DNA of 64,000 bases from Chromatiaceae bacterium (lineage in GTDB: Bacteria > Pseudomonadota > Gammaproteobacteria > Chromatiales > Chromatiaceae), in NCBI GenBank assembly GCA_024235215.1, contig JACKMU010000003.1:1-64000 (forward strand), read 5' to 3'. Shown one piece after another: positions 35,006-44,093 of the stretch (within the stretch, counting starts at the first letter, position 1; each line of letters begins with the position of its first letter). The position numbers were made by a program, and so were the translations under genes. A model generated the notes under the pieces. That model had not been told where the DNA came from. It was given only the letters and a program-made list of their open reading frames with translations, and ran no database searches.

Positions 35006-35953
35006 TCAGACCTGACTTCCGTCACTGGCGATATTGGCCGCCTCTTTTTTCACTGGCATCAGATCGGCCTTGCTGACTCCAAGCATCAGGGCAGCAGTGC
35101 TGGCGATGTAGATGGAGGAGTAGGTACCGACGACGATACCGACGATCAGCGCCAATGAAAAGCCATGGATGATCTCACCACCGAAAACGAACAGCGCGAT
35201 CAGTACCAGCAAGGTCGTGCCTGAAGTGACCAACGTACGCGAGAGCGTCTGATTGATCGAGCTGTTGATGATCTCCTCCGAACTTCCCTTGCGCATCTTG
35301 CGGAAGTTTTCGCGAATCCGGTCGAAGACCACGATGGTATCGTTCAGCGAGTAGCCTATCACCGCCAGCACCGCCGCCAATACGGGCAGGTCGAACTCGA
35401 TCTGGAACAGCGAGAAAATTCCCACCGTGATGATCACATCGTGGATCAGCGCAATCACCGAACCGAGCGAAAATCGCCATTCGAAGCGCAGTGCGACATA
35501 GATCAGGATGCCGATCAGCGCGTAGAGCATGGCCAGACCGCCGTCCTCGGCCAACTCACCACCCACCTGGGGCCCGACGAACTCCACCCGGCGCAACTCG
35601 GCATCTCCACCTGCTGCCCGATTCAATTCAGAAAATGCCTTGGTGCTGATTGCGGCACTGTCCTCCTCTCCACCTGGAGCCAGCCGTACCAGCACATCAC
35701 GCGGCGTGCCGAAATGCTGCACCGTGGCATCACCGAAACCGCTTTCCGCCAGTACCGATCTCACTTTGGAGAGCTCCACCGCTTCCTTATATCCCACCTC
35801 CACCAGCGTGCCGCCGGTGAAATCGATGCCCAGGCTGAGCCCGCGCATCAGTATCGACAACAGCGAGATGACGATGAGTGTGGTGGAAAAGAACATCGCC
35901 AGCTTGCGCTTGGCCATGAAATCGATATCGAGTGGTTTTTTTAGAATTCGCAT
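35006..35953 (-). CDS. secF: Protein translocase subunit SecF
   Basis: The product is 315 residues, six membrane helices and a periplasmic loop; G-I-D-F-T-G-G-T-L-V-E and the helix with G-Y-S-L-N-D-T-I-V-V-F-D-R-I-R-E-N are the expected SecF motifs. With SecD it pulls on translocating chains using the proton gradient. It is 34 nt after secD. Confidence 0.96.
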   Translation of the reverse strand: MRILKKPLDIDFMAKRKLAMFFSTTLIVISLLSILMRGLSLGIDFTGGTLVEVGYKEAVELSKVRSVLAESGFGDATVQHFGTPRDVLVRLAPGGEEDSAAISTKAFSELNRAAGGDAELRRVEFVGPQVGGELAEDGGLAMLYALIGILIYVALRFEWRFSLGSVIALIHDVIITVGIFSLFQIEFDLPVLAAVLAVIGYSLNDTIVVFDRIRENFRKMRKGSSEEIINSSINQTLSRTLVTSGTTLLVLIALFVFGGEIIHGFSLALIVGIVVGTYSSIYIASTAALMLGVSKADLMPVKKEAANIASDGSQV

Positions 35954-35987
35954 GACAGTTACCGTTCCGTGTTTTCGATTCGCTTAC

Positions 35988-37847
35988 TCAAATCGCCAGT
36001 TTACCCAGTCTGCGGCCACCATAGACCAGGTTGATCACGGCGCGTGTCCCCAGTATCGCGGTAAACATCGAGGTCAGAATACCAATGAAAAGGGTAACAG
36101 CGAATCCCTTGATTGGCCCGGTCCCGAAAGAGAAGAGCACCACCGCCGCGATCAGCGTGGTGATATTGGCATCGACGATGGTGGAGAGGGCTTTCTCGTA
36201 TCCGGCATGAATACTGGCCTGAGGCGTATTACCTATCCGAATCTCCTCACGTATACGTTCGAAAATGAGTACGTTGGCATCCACCGCCATACCGACGGTA
36301 AGCACGATGCCGGCGATGCCCGGCAACGTCAACGTCGCCTGCAGCATGGAGAGCACCGCAACAATCAACACCAGGTTGAGCATCAGCGCCATATCCGCGA
36401 CCAGACCAAAAATCCGGTAGGAGAAGGCCATATAGATCATCACCAGTATCATACCGATGATGACCGAACGAAAACCCTGATCGATATTCTCCTGTCCCAG
36501 AGAGGGGCCGATGGTGCGCTCTTCGATGATCTCGATCGGTGCCGCCAGCGCGCCAGCGCGCAGCAGCAGTGCCAGATCGTGCGCCTCCGCGGGGCTGTCG
36601 AGACCGGTGGTCTGAAAACGGCGCCCGAACGGTTCCAGAATATTGGCGACGCTGATCACCTCCTGTACCGGTACTTTGCGTGTCACCTTCTTGCCGTCGA
36701 CCACACGCACCTCGGTTCTGGTCTCGATGAAGACCACCGCCATCGGTTTTCCGACATTTTCCGTGGTGACGTTGCGCATGCGCCGCGCGCCGGGCCCATC
36801 CAGGCTGACGAATACCGCCGGTTGACTTGAGCGCTGATCGAAACCGGATGAAGCGTCGGTGATCTGGTTGCCGGTAACGATCACCCGCTTGTTCAACAGA
36901 ATCGGCTGGCCGTCCCGGGTGCGGTAGAGCTTGGAACCGACCGGTACCTTACCGGCAAGTGCATCCTCCACGCTGTGTTCGGTATCCTGCAGCCGGTACT
37001 CCAGTGTGGCTGTGGCACCCAACATATCCTTCAGCCGGGCCGGGTCCTGAGCACCGGGGAGTTGCACCACGATACGTCTGTCCCCCTGCTGCTGAATGAT
37101 AGGTTCGGAAACACCCAGTGCATTTACCCGATTGCGCAACGTGGTAATGTTCTGCTCCAATGCGAATTTTCGGGTGCTCTCCTGTTCCGCTCGGGAGATA
37201 CGCGCTTCGACCTGAAAGATATTGTCCGAGTCCACCGACTCCAGTAGCAGATTGCCGAACTCATTCCCGATCTTTGCAAGCGCCTCATCGCGCTGCGCCG
37301 CGTCATTGAATCGGACGACCACTGCACTACCCTGAGTCGACACGGTACTGTAGCGCAGCTTTTCGTCGCGCATCAGCGTTCTGATGTCACCGTTGTAGCG
37401 CTCCAGTGCCTGCGACACCGCAGCATCCATATCGACATCGATCAACACATGAACACCACCGCGCAGGTCCAGACCCAGATACATCGGCAGTGCACCGATT
37501 GAACGCAACCAGCCGGGTACGTCCGTTGAGAGGGTAAGCGCCAGCGTATAGTCACCGCCAAGCAGGGTTTCCAGCGACTCCTTGGCACGCAGCTGGGTCT
37601 CCGAATCGTTGAATCTCAGCAGCAGCTTGCCGCCCCCGACATCCAGCGACTTGATTTGGATACCGGCTGTGCCGAGCGCCTGACGAACCCGGTTTTCAGT
37701 GCTGGAATCAACCTCCGCACGCCGGTTGCCGGATATCTCTAACGCCGGATCCTGGTCGAAAATATTGGGTAATGCGTAGATCAGGCCGACCAGTATGACA
37801 AAGCCAACCAGAAGATTCTTCCATAACGGGTATCGATTCAGATTCAT
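35988..37847 (-). CDS. secD: Protein translocase subunit SecD
   Basis: The product is 619 residues with the D1 motif G-L-D-L-R-G-G-V-H, a large periplasmic region and six helices (V-D-A-N-V-L-I-F-E-R-I-R-E-E). ATG 37847 starts M-N-L-N-R-Y-P-L-W-K, typical for the family; a TTG at 37859 is not needed. Confidence 0.96.
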   Translation of the reverse strand: MNLNRYPLWKNLLVGFVILVGLIYALPNIFDQDPALEISGNRRAEVDSSTENRVRQALGTAGIQIKSLDVGGGKLLLRFNDSETQLRAKESLETLLGGDYTLALTLSTDVPGWLRSIGALPMYLGLDLRGGVHVLIDVDMDAAVSQALERYNGDIRTLMRDEKLRYSTVSTQGSAVVVRFNDAAQRDEALAKIGNEFGNLLLESVDSDNIFQVEARISRAEQESTRKFALEQNITTLRNRVNALGVSEPIIQQQGDRRIVVQLPGAQDPARLKDMLGATATLEYRLQDTEHSVEDALAGKVPVGSKLYRTRDGQPILLNKRVIVTGNQITDASSGFDQRSSQPAVFVSLDGPGARRMRNVTTENVGKPMAVVFIETRTEVRVVDGKKVTRKVPVQEVISVANILEPFGRRFQTTGLDSPAEAHDLALLLRAGALAAPIEIIEERTIGPSLGQENIDQGFRSVIIGMILVMIYMAFSYRIFGLVADMALMLNLVLIVAVLSMLQATLTLPGIAGIVLTVGMAVDANVLIFERIREEIRIGNTPQASIHAGYEKALSTIVDANITTLIAAVVLFSFGTGPIKGFAVTLFIGILTSMFTAILGTRAVINLVYGGRRLGKLAI

Positions 37848-37958
37848 TGGAGTGTACAACCAGGCAGGTTCCAGAGCGGGCTGCTAGCGTTGCTCGAAAG
37901 GGGGTGATCAGCAGACCCGAATCCCCCACCCGCTCGCTTTTATCCCGAGTAAGAGTGA

Positions 37959-38291
37959 CTAGATCTCCTTCAGCGTTCCCTTGGGCATCACGGCGACAAC
38001 CGCGCTGCGGCGAAACTTCACCGTTGTCCCCTGGGCAATCTCTATTTTGACGAAGTTGTCGTCCAGATCATTGATCTTACCCATCATACCGCCCTCGGTC
38101 TGCACCTCATCCCCCTTGGAGAGCGATTCGACCAGTTTCTTGTGCTCTTTCTGCCGCTTCATCTGCGGACGAATCATCAGGAAATAGAGCATGATGATCA
38201 GGCCGATTGGAAGTATCAAGCCTTCCAGCCCAGGGCCGGATGCCGTACCTGAGGCCGCCTGAGCCGCTGCTTCGGAAATAAAAAAACTCAT
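37959..38291 (-). CDS. yajC: Preprotein translocase subunit YajC
   Basis: The product is 110 residues with one membrane helix (about 25-43) followed by R-P-Q-M-K-R-Q-K-E-H-K-K-L. It associates with SecDF. The tgt-yajC-secD-secF order is conserved. Confidence 0.95.
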   Translation of the reverse strand: MSFFISEAAAQAASGTASGPGLEGLILPIGLIIMLYFLMIRPQMKRQKEHKKLVESLSKGDEVQTEGGMMGKINDLDDNFVKIEIAQGTTVKFRRSAVVAVMPKGTLKEI

Positions 38292-38442
38292 CTCGTTTGT
38301 ACCTGGCGTTGTTAAATTTTAACGTCGGAAGCGGGCGCACCTACCCACCGCTGCGAATCAAGCGGTGCATTATGACACAGATATCCCGCTTTAAAAATCC
38401 GCTCTCGCCCGCCGTTGCGAAGATCCACTGCGCAGGCAAATC

Positions 38443-39561
38443 TCAACCGACCCGGGTACCCTCTGGTTGTGCGCGCAGGCGTTGAAATTCACGGACGAAA
38501 TGGTCGAACCTGCCTGCGGCGATCGCCTCCCGAATCTCCCGCATCAGCGTCTGGTAGTAGTGCAGGTTGTGAATCGTGTTGAGGCGGGCCCCCAGTATCT
38601 CATTGCAACGCGATAGATGACGCAGATAGGCGCGGCTGTAGTTGCGGCAGGTGTAGCAGTCACAGTGGGGGTCGAGCGGACCTGTGTCGCTGGCATGGAC
38701 CGCGTTGCGGATGCGCACCACACCCTGATGAGTGAACAAATGGCCGTTACGCGCGTTTCGCGTGGGCAGCACACAGTCGAACATGTCTATACCGCGTGCA
38801 ACCGCCGCCAAAATATCTTCCGGTGTGCCCACCCCCATCAGATAACGAGGCTGTGCCGCAGGCAGTCGGGTGGAGAGAAAATCGAGTATGCGCCAGCGAT
38901 CCCCGGCGGGTTCTCCCACCGATAATCCCCCCACCGCATAGCCGTCGAAACCGATTCTCTCCAGCCCTTCGAGGGAAGCTTCACGCAGCGCCTCGAATAC
39001 TCCCCCCTGAATGATGCCAAACAGCGCCGACGGATTATCGCCATGCGCCTCACGACTGCGTTCAGCCCAGCGCAGCGAAAGTTCCATCGACTGCCGCGCG
39101 GCCGCTTCGCTCACCGGATAGGGAGTGCACTCGTCAAATATCATCACGATATCCGAACCAAGATCGCGTTGCACCCGCATCGACTCTTCCGGCCCCATGA
39201 AGATGTGGCTGCCATCGATTGGTGAGCGGAACTGAACACCCTGCTCGCTGATCCTGCGCATCGCTCCCAGGCTGAAAACCTGGAAACCACCGGAATCGGT
39301 CAATATCGGCCGCTGCCAATGGATGAAACCGTGCAGATCCCCATGCGCCCTGATCACCTCGGTACCCGGCCGCAGCATCAAGTGAAAGGTATTTCCCAGA
39401 ATGATCTCCGCACCCAGCTCCTCCAACTCTTCCGCAGTCATCGCCTTGACCGAACCATAGGTGCCCACCGGCATAAAAGCCGGAGTCTCGATGCTGCCAC
39501 GGGGGAATACCAACTGGCCCCGGCGGGCCAGGCCGTCTTTTGCTAACAGGTTAAATTTCAT
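38443..39561 (-). CDS. tgt: Queuine tRNA-ribosyltransferase
   Basis: The product is 372 residues. Nucleophile region L-T-D-S-G-G-F-Q-V-F-S-L, and zinc ligands C-D-C-Y-T-C-x-N-Y plus the later His. It exchanges guanine 34 for preQ1 in GUN anticodons. The upstream queA makes the next modification step. Confidence 0.97.
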   Translation of the reverse strand: MKFNLLAKDGLARRGQLVFPRGSIETPAFMPVGTYGSVKAMTAEELEELGAEIILGNTFHLMLRPGTEVIRAHGDLHGFIHWQRPILTDSGGFQVFSLGAMRRISEQGVQFRSPIDGSHIFMGPEESMRVQRDLGSDIVMIFDECTPYPVSEAAARQSMELSLRWAERSREAHGDNPSALFGIIQGGVFEALREASLEGLERIGFDGYAVGGLSVGEPAGDRWRILDFLSTRLPAAQPRYLMGVGTPEDILAAVARGIDMFDCVLPTRNARNGHLFTHQGVVRIRNAVHASDTGPLDPHCDCYTCRNYSRAYLRHLSRCNEILGARLNTIHNLHYYQTLMREIREAIAAGRFDHFVREFQRLRAQPEGTRVG

Positions 39562-39589
39562 CGAACGGTAAATATTATTAAAAACACAG

Positions 39590-39618
39590 TTGACAGCCAG
39601 GATTAAATATTAGAAAAT
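39590..39618 (+). promoter_or_regulatory. Promoter of the candidate small RNA
   Basis: TTGACA (39590-39595), 17-nt spacer, GAAAAT (39613-39618): perfect -35, four of six at -10. It points away from tgt into the queA-tgt gap and towards an intrinsic terminator 60-85 bp on. Confidence 0.5.
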
Positions 39619-39624
39619 GCGCAT

Positions 39625-39703
39625 GTACTAAATCATTTAGTACATACTCCTCCATCCTCCTTTGGTGGATATTTGCGCGGCTTCTCCAGCCGCGCTTTTT
39701 TTT
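39625..39703 (+). ncRNA. Candidate small RNA in the queA-tgt gap
   Basis: A transcript of about 79 nt would begin at a perfect hairpin, GTACTAAA (39625-39632), TCA, TTTAGTAC (39636-39643). A pyrimidine-rich single-stranded stretch with CTCCTCC and ATCCTCC (39647-39660), complementary to GGAGG ribosome sites, follows, then the terminator. This layout (5' hairpin, C-rich seed, U-tailed terminator) is usual for trans-acting small RNAs. No open frame is seen. Both flanking genes are on the other strand. The inference rests on the layout only. Confidence 0.5.
39675..39703 (+). terminator. Intrinsic terminator, plus strand
   Basis: GCGCGGCT (39675-39682), TCTCC loop, AGCCGCGC (39688-39695), then eight T. 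It is a textbook rho-independent terminator for a plus-strand transcript, although both neighbouring genes run on the minus strand. Confidence 0.85.
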
Positions 39704-39712
39704 GTACCTCAC

Positions 39713-40741
39713 TCAGGATCGCCTTGTCAGGAACATCGCATCCCCGTAGCTGAAAAAACGGTAGCACTGCGCCACCGCATGGCGGTAGGCGGTCATAATC
39801 TGGGGATAGCCTGCGAAAGCCGCTACCAACATCAGCAATGTCGATTCCGGCAGATGGAAGTTGGTGATCATCGCGTCGACACAACGAAAGCGATAGCCGG
39901 GGCGGATAAACAGACACGTGTCCCCGCAATAAGGCCGCAGGTCCCCGTTCGCCGCAGCGCTCTCAAGACTGCGCACGCTGGTTGTGCCGACAGCCACAAT
40001 CCGACCACCGCGACGACGGGTCTGGGCCACCCTATTGCACGCCTCCTCACTCACTTCGAGGTACTCACTGTGCATCACATGTTCATCCAACCGCTCCACC
40101 CTGACCGGCTGAAAAGTGCCGGCGCCGACATGCAGGGTAATATGGACACTCTCCACCCCGCTGGCGGCCAGCCGTTCCAGCATCGCCTGATCGAAATGGA
40201 GACCCGCCGTGGGCGCAGCCACCGCACCGGGACGCTGCGCATAAACGGTCTGGTAGCGCTCCAGGTCCAGTGCCTGGTCCGCCCGATGGATATAGGGTGG
40301 CAGAGGGACATGTCCCGCACGCTGCATCAGCGTCGCCAGCTCCTCCTCCCGTGAGCGTAGTTCGTACACGCCATCCTGACGAGCAGTGATCTCGAGCATC
40401 CCTCCGCCATCCACCGCGATCAGCGTCCCTGGCGCAGGTGATTTACTCGCCTTGATGTGCGCCAGCGCACACATTGGACTCAGCACCCGTTCGATCAGCA
40501 ACTCCACCCGGCCGCCGGTCGCCAGTTTGTGGCCGTAGAGCCTGGCGGGGATCACCCGCGTATCATTGAATACCAGCAGATCTCCTGGTCTGAGTAGATC
40601 CGGCAGCTCACTGAAACTGTGATCCCTGATCGCTCCGCTCTCCCCCGCCAGTTCGAGCAGTCGACTGGCACCGCGTTGCGCCAGCGGAAACTGGGCGATC
40701 AGTGATGCCGGGAGTTCGAATCTGAAATCGGAGCGTTGCAT
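39713..40741 (-). CDS. queA: tRNA preQ1(34) ribosyltransferase-isomerase QueA
   Basis: The product is 342 residues. Conserved starts F-x-F-E-L-P-A-x-L-I-A-Q-F-P, V-F-N-D-T-R-V-I-P-A-R-L and T-A-G-L-H-F are present. It adds the cyclopentene ring from SAM in queuosine synthesis. It lies upstream of tgt with a 151-bp gap. Confidence 0.97.
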   Translation of the reverse strand: MQRSDFRFELPASLIAQFPLAQRGASRLLELAGESGAIRDHSFSELPDLLRPGDLLVFNDTRVIPARLYGHKLATGGRVELLIERVLSPMCALAHIKASKSPAPGTLIAVDGGGMLEITARQDGVYELRSREEELATLMQRAGHVPLPPYIHRADQALDLERYQTVYAQRPGAVAAPTAGLHFDQAMLERLAASGVESVHITLHVGAGTFQPVRVERLDEHVMHSEYLEVSEEACNRVAQTRRRGGRIVAVGTTSVRSLESAAANGDLRPYCGDTCLFIRPGYRFRCVDAMITNFHLPESTLLMLVAAFAGYPQIMTAYRHAVAQCYRFFSYGDAMFLTRRS

Positions 40742-40852
40742 GGGGAGGCGATGTTACCATAACCTTTGCGCCTTGCCTGGAACAGGCTATACTACGGCAC
40801 CTTCGTGCCAGCCTGCGGTCGTTATACGCGCTGTTTCAGTATTGGATATTGC

Positions 40853-40915
40853 TTGCGCTGCACAGAGAAAGGCCTATAGTTTCCTAAGATTCTTCGACAC
40901 TCGACTGTCGAAGAA
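40853..40915 (+). promoter_or_regulatory. tRNA-Leu promoter and leader hairpin
   Basis: TTGCGC (40853-40858), 16 nt and TATAGT (40875-40880) form a stable-RNA-type promoter. Between its likely start and the tRNA, TTCTTCGACA (40890-40899) and TGTCGAAGAA (40906-40915) form a perfect 10-bp hairpin with a 6-nt loop, ending 6 nt before the mature 5' end. It may affect RNase P processing. Confidence 0.55.
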
Positions 40916-40921
40916 CGCCCC

Positions 40922-41006
40922 GGCTAGGTGGTGGAACTGGTATACACACAGCACTCAAAATGCTGCGCCCTCGGGCATGCGGGTTCGACTCCCGCCCTAG
41001 CTACCA
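40922..41006 (+). tRNA. tRNA-Leu (anticodon CAA)
   Basis: The cloverleaf has acceptor GGCTAGG/CCTAGCT, anticodon stem CAGCA/TGCTG with loop CTCAAAA, a class II variable arm and T-loop GTTCGACTC, with encoded CCA (41004-41006). The first acceptor pair is G-U by this reading. It decodes UUG. Confidence 0.94.
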
Positions 41007-41485
41007 AAACGTTCTCCGGCCCCCTCCGCAGATCCGCCATTCCACGGCCACTCCGATGCCAGAACATCCGGCAGGTGTCAAGACAACCCACCGGATTCTG
41101 GTGCCAACCAAAGAGCGGAACCGCCATCATGTTCCACCCAACCCGGACTGCAATCGCGACTACTCCATCCCAAACCCATGACTCGAGAAACTTCAGCGTC
41201 TGGCTGTTTTCGGTCGCACCACAGGTTCGCCGCCCCAGGGCGGCAACTGGCCCAGCGGCATCCTGATACGCACCGGCGCGAAGCAGGTCAGGTAGCGTTC
41301 GTCGCTGCGCAGCTTCCTGCTGGCGCGTACCGCCAATGGATCCGTCCCGGACAGGCGCAGCGCCACCAAAGTTAAGCCTGCCTGGGGACTCGACTGCACC
41401 CGCTCATACGTTTTCTTGTGGCGACCCGTTCGAGATTGGTGATGGCTGTGCTTTTTCCTGATCAAACATATCGTCAGTCATAGGG
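41007..41485. other. Intergenic stretch without recognised gene
   Basis: The 479 bp after tRNA-Leu contain only short frames on both strands (about 60-110 residues), none with a ribosome site or known motif. One minus-strand frame (41193-41465) is rich in Arg and has no family look. I see no coding sequence here. Confidence 0.4.
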
Positions 41486-41519
41486 GTAGGTCGGATTTCC
41501 CTGTGCTAACCCGACCTAC
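41486..41519. repeat. REP-like palindrome GTAGGTCGG/CCGACCTAC
   Basis: GTAGGTCGG (41486-41494) and CCGACCTAC (41511-41519) are perfect arms around a 16-nt loop that contains GCTAACC. It is related to the palindrome at 25568 and to a half copy near 4741. It lies 36 bp after the parA stop and may act as its 3' structure. Confidence 0.55.
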
Positions 41520-41554
41520 AATTTGGTTTAAGAGGATGCCACTTTCGAATCCGG

Positions 41555-42298
41555 TCAGCCGATGCGCTGCTTGACCTCACCCCACAGCGTCTGATAGGCG
41601 ATTGCGGCTGTGCAGTGGGGGGCAAAGGCGTGCAGTGGTTCCCGATTGAGGCCCATCTTTTCGACATCGCTGGCGTAAGGGATCTGAGTCGTCAACAATT
41701 CCGGGTGGTGTCGCGGCATCTCCGCAATGGCTTCCAGATGCATTTTCTTGCGGTTGTCGACCATTGAGAAAAAGGGCAGCAGACTGACCTCCCGCATGCT
41801 GTGTCCCTGAATGAAATCGAGCAGTTGCTGGTAGGTACGCCGTGACAGTGTGGTGGGAATGGTGGGTATCAGCAGCACGTCGGAGGCACGAAATATATTT
41901 TCCGAAACCAGTGAGATACTGGGCGGACAGTCGAGAAAAATATAGTCGAACTCTCCTGAGAAGGGTCGCAGCAGCCGCAGCAGCTGCTTGATCGGCCGCT
42001 TCGCATCCCCCAGCATCAGATCCATGTTGCGGTAAGAGAAGTCTGCGGGAAGCAGGTCCAGATTCTCATAATCCGTACCCTTGATCTGATCATCCACCGG
42101 CCGCTGACCCCGAATCATTCTGCGCCCGCCACCCTTGATTTGCGGCTTGACCCTGAAATAGAAAGTTGCGGCACCCTGGGGATCGAGATCCCAAATAAGT
42201 GTGCTGTGACCCTCACGTGCTGCCAGATGCGCGAGATTGACCGCAGTGGCAGTCTTGCCGACCCCACCCTTGATGTTGTAGACACCGATGATCTTCAT
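41555..42298 (-). CDS. ParA/MinD-family ATPase
   Basis: The product is 247 residues. The deviant Walker A K-G-G-V-G-K-T-A-T with N-terminal Lys and the Walker B F-L-D-C-P-P-S-I identify a ParA-type positioning ATPase. No ParB or parS-like repeat is nearby. Its start overlaps the CYTH/CHAD gene by 4 nt, which suggests it places or partitions that protein or its polyphosphate granule, rather than DNA (inference). Confidence 0.9.
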   Translation of the reverse strand: MKIIGVYNIKGGVGKTATAVNLAHLAAREGHSTLIWDLDPQGAATFYFRVKPQIKGGGRRMIRGQRPVDDQIKGTDYENLDLLPADFSYRNMDLMLGDAKRPIKQLLRLLRPFSGEFDYIFLDCPPSISLVSENIFRASDVLLIPTIPTTLSRRTYQQLLDFIQGHSMREVSLLPFFSMVDNRKKMHLEAIAEMPRHHPELLTTQIPYASDVEKMGLNREPLHAFAPHCTAAIAYQTLWGEVKQRIG

Positions 42299-43881
42299 TT
42301 CGCGTCGACGCTCCCGGATGACGCAGCAGCAGAAAAGAGCGCCTTACACTCTGCCTTGTTCTCTTTTCCGGCAAACACCCTGAAATGACTGTAAAACTCG
42401 TCGCGCGCCTGCTGTTGCCGGCGCAGTAGTCCATCCACCAACATCCCCATCGCCAGGAGTGTATCCGCAGGCACCTCCCCTTCCGCGACCATTTGATGGG
42501 CGAATTCGCGCAATTTATTCGCCTGTACCTCGGTATCCTGATAGGCACCCAGATTGTCGAGCAGCATCTTGAGCGCCTTGATCAATGGCTGAATCTTGTC
42601 GTCCGGATAGAGACTCTGAAAAAACTCGATCAGATATCTGAGCTTTTTACAACTTTTCCTGAGCTCATGGAACGCGGTTGCGGACGACTCGTCGTTGATC
42701 TGCGCCCCCTCGGAGAGCACCCGTTTGTAGGTGCGGTAGATGCGTTTATTGGCCACCTGACCGACCGGTTTGTCAGCGGCATCGGCCCCTTCCGAATACT
42801 CATGCGGACGATTGAGAAAGCGCCGCCAATCCTCCAGTAATCTTTTGCAATCGGCCGAGTTGAGGTGGCTCACCATCTCGCGATAGGCGCTCTGCCGGTG
42901 CTCTTCGAGAAAGTGACGCAACGGATCCAGATCCGCACGGAACCGTTCGGGCAGGCTGGCGCGGTAGCTGTCGTAGTCCAGCAGGTAGACATCCAGATCG
43001 CGGCTCGGTCCGCTGATCTGCCCGATCCAGCCCAAGCCCGATTTGAATGGTTCCATCTCCTCCTCGCGGAATACACCCTTGATCTGGGTCAGTGCGGAAC
43101 GAGCGCGGCGTACCGCCACCCGCAGGTCATGCAGAAACTCCGAATCCACATTGGCACAGGTTCCCGGCAGGTTCCTCTCCACCGTATCAAGCAGATTGAG
43201 ATGGATCTCTCTGGCCACCGAACCCGCCGGCGCGTTGGGATCGAAGTGAAAATCCAGCTTTGATGAGTAATCGGCCGGGCGTCTTTCAAGCACCCCCAGC
43301 GCCTCCTCCAACAGCCCATCGCCGAGCCGATCCAGGCCCAGTTTCCTCACCAGGAAACTCTCCACCTGCTTGAGTACAGTGCCATATCCGCGCACTGACT
43401 GCAGTCTGATCCGCTCGGGCAGATCGTGGAAAGCATCCTCTTCCGGATTGCGGCTGGAAAGGGTCTCGATAGAGAGGCGCAATACTGTCTTCTCCTCGTC
43501 GTCGAGCAGTTTGTACAGTCGGACCCGGCCTTTCACCTCGACCTGAGGCATCAGTGCACGGATGTCGAGCAGTCTGCTCAGCCGCTCACGCAGAGCTCCC
43601 TGCGGCAGGTCGGTGAAAAATTGCGGTATCCGATCCAGGTGCGTGTGCACCTCGCCGCCGGCACCCTCCCCGATCCAGACCAGATCCAGCTGGTGCTCAA
43701 ACGGTTTGCTGTACAACTGGTCACCGGCCTGATACAGACGCCAGTCGAAACTGTCCAGGTAGACACGGCTCAGTGTGGTTTCGGCTTCGCTCCTGATGTT
43801 GAACTGCTCCGCCAACGCAGCGATCACGTCGTCGGCACTGCTCTTTTTTTGTAGCCCGTAGTGATGAAGAGGAGTGGACAT
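42295..43881 (-). CDS. CYTH-like/CHAD domain protein
   Basis: The product is 528 residues. The first ~200 resemble a CYTH domain (V-Y-L-D-S-F-D-W-R-L-Y-Q-A-G-D-Q-L) but the usual E-x-E-x-K start motif is absent, so it may not be catalytic. From about 215 it is a CHAD domain, helical with conserved His and basic residues (L-H-D-L-R-V-A-V-R-R-A-R-S-A-L, F-H-E-L-R-K-S-C-K-K-L-R-Y). CHAD binds inorganic polyphosphate. Coupling to parA is described there; ppk2 lies 17 kb away in the same window. Confidence 0.9.
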   Translation of the reverse strand: MSTPLHHYGLQKKSSADDVIAALAEQFNIRSEAETTLSRVYLDSFDWRLYQAGDQLYSKPFEHQLDLVWIGEGAGGEVHTHLDRIPQFFTDLPQGALRERLSRLLDIRALMPQVEVKGRVRLYKLLDDEEKTVLRLSIETLSSRNPEEDAFHDLPERIRLQSVRGYGTVLKQVESFLVRKLGLDRLGDGLLEEALGVLERRPADYSSKLDFHFDPNAPAGSVAREIHLNLLDTVERNLPGTCANVDSEFLHDLRVAVRRARSALTQIKGVFREEEMEPFKSGLGWIGQISGPSRDLDVYLLDYDSYRASLPERFRADLDPLRHFLEEHRQSAYREMVSHLNSADCKRLLEDWRRFLNRPHEYSEGADAADKPVGQVANKRIYRTYKRVLSEGAQINDESSATAFHELRKSCKKLRYLIEFFQSLYPDDKIQPLIKALKMLLDNLGAYQDTEVQANKLREFAHQMVAEGEVPADTLLAMGMLVDGLLRRQQQARDEFYSHFRVFAGKENKAECKALFSAAASSGSVDAK

Positions 43882-44093
43882 GACACCTCACAATTGTTAT
43901 GGAAATTTATCGGGTGGGAATATACGCAGATTTTAGTGCATGAAGAAGTTCTTTTGAATTTTTATACCGACATTGAAAACATTGATCCCCCTCTGGCCTG
44001 CTTCCACGCTCCGCCCACAGCAGTACAAAAGTCTTGAAAATCTTTCGACTGGTGCGCCTTCAACCCGCCACTTTGAGATGAGTGAGCGCGTTT

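Noticed and set aside
41193..41465. 90-residue minus-strand frame after tRNA-Leu
   Set aside because: No ribosome site, Arg-rich random-looking composition and no recognised motif.
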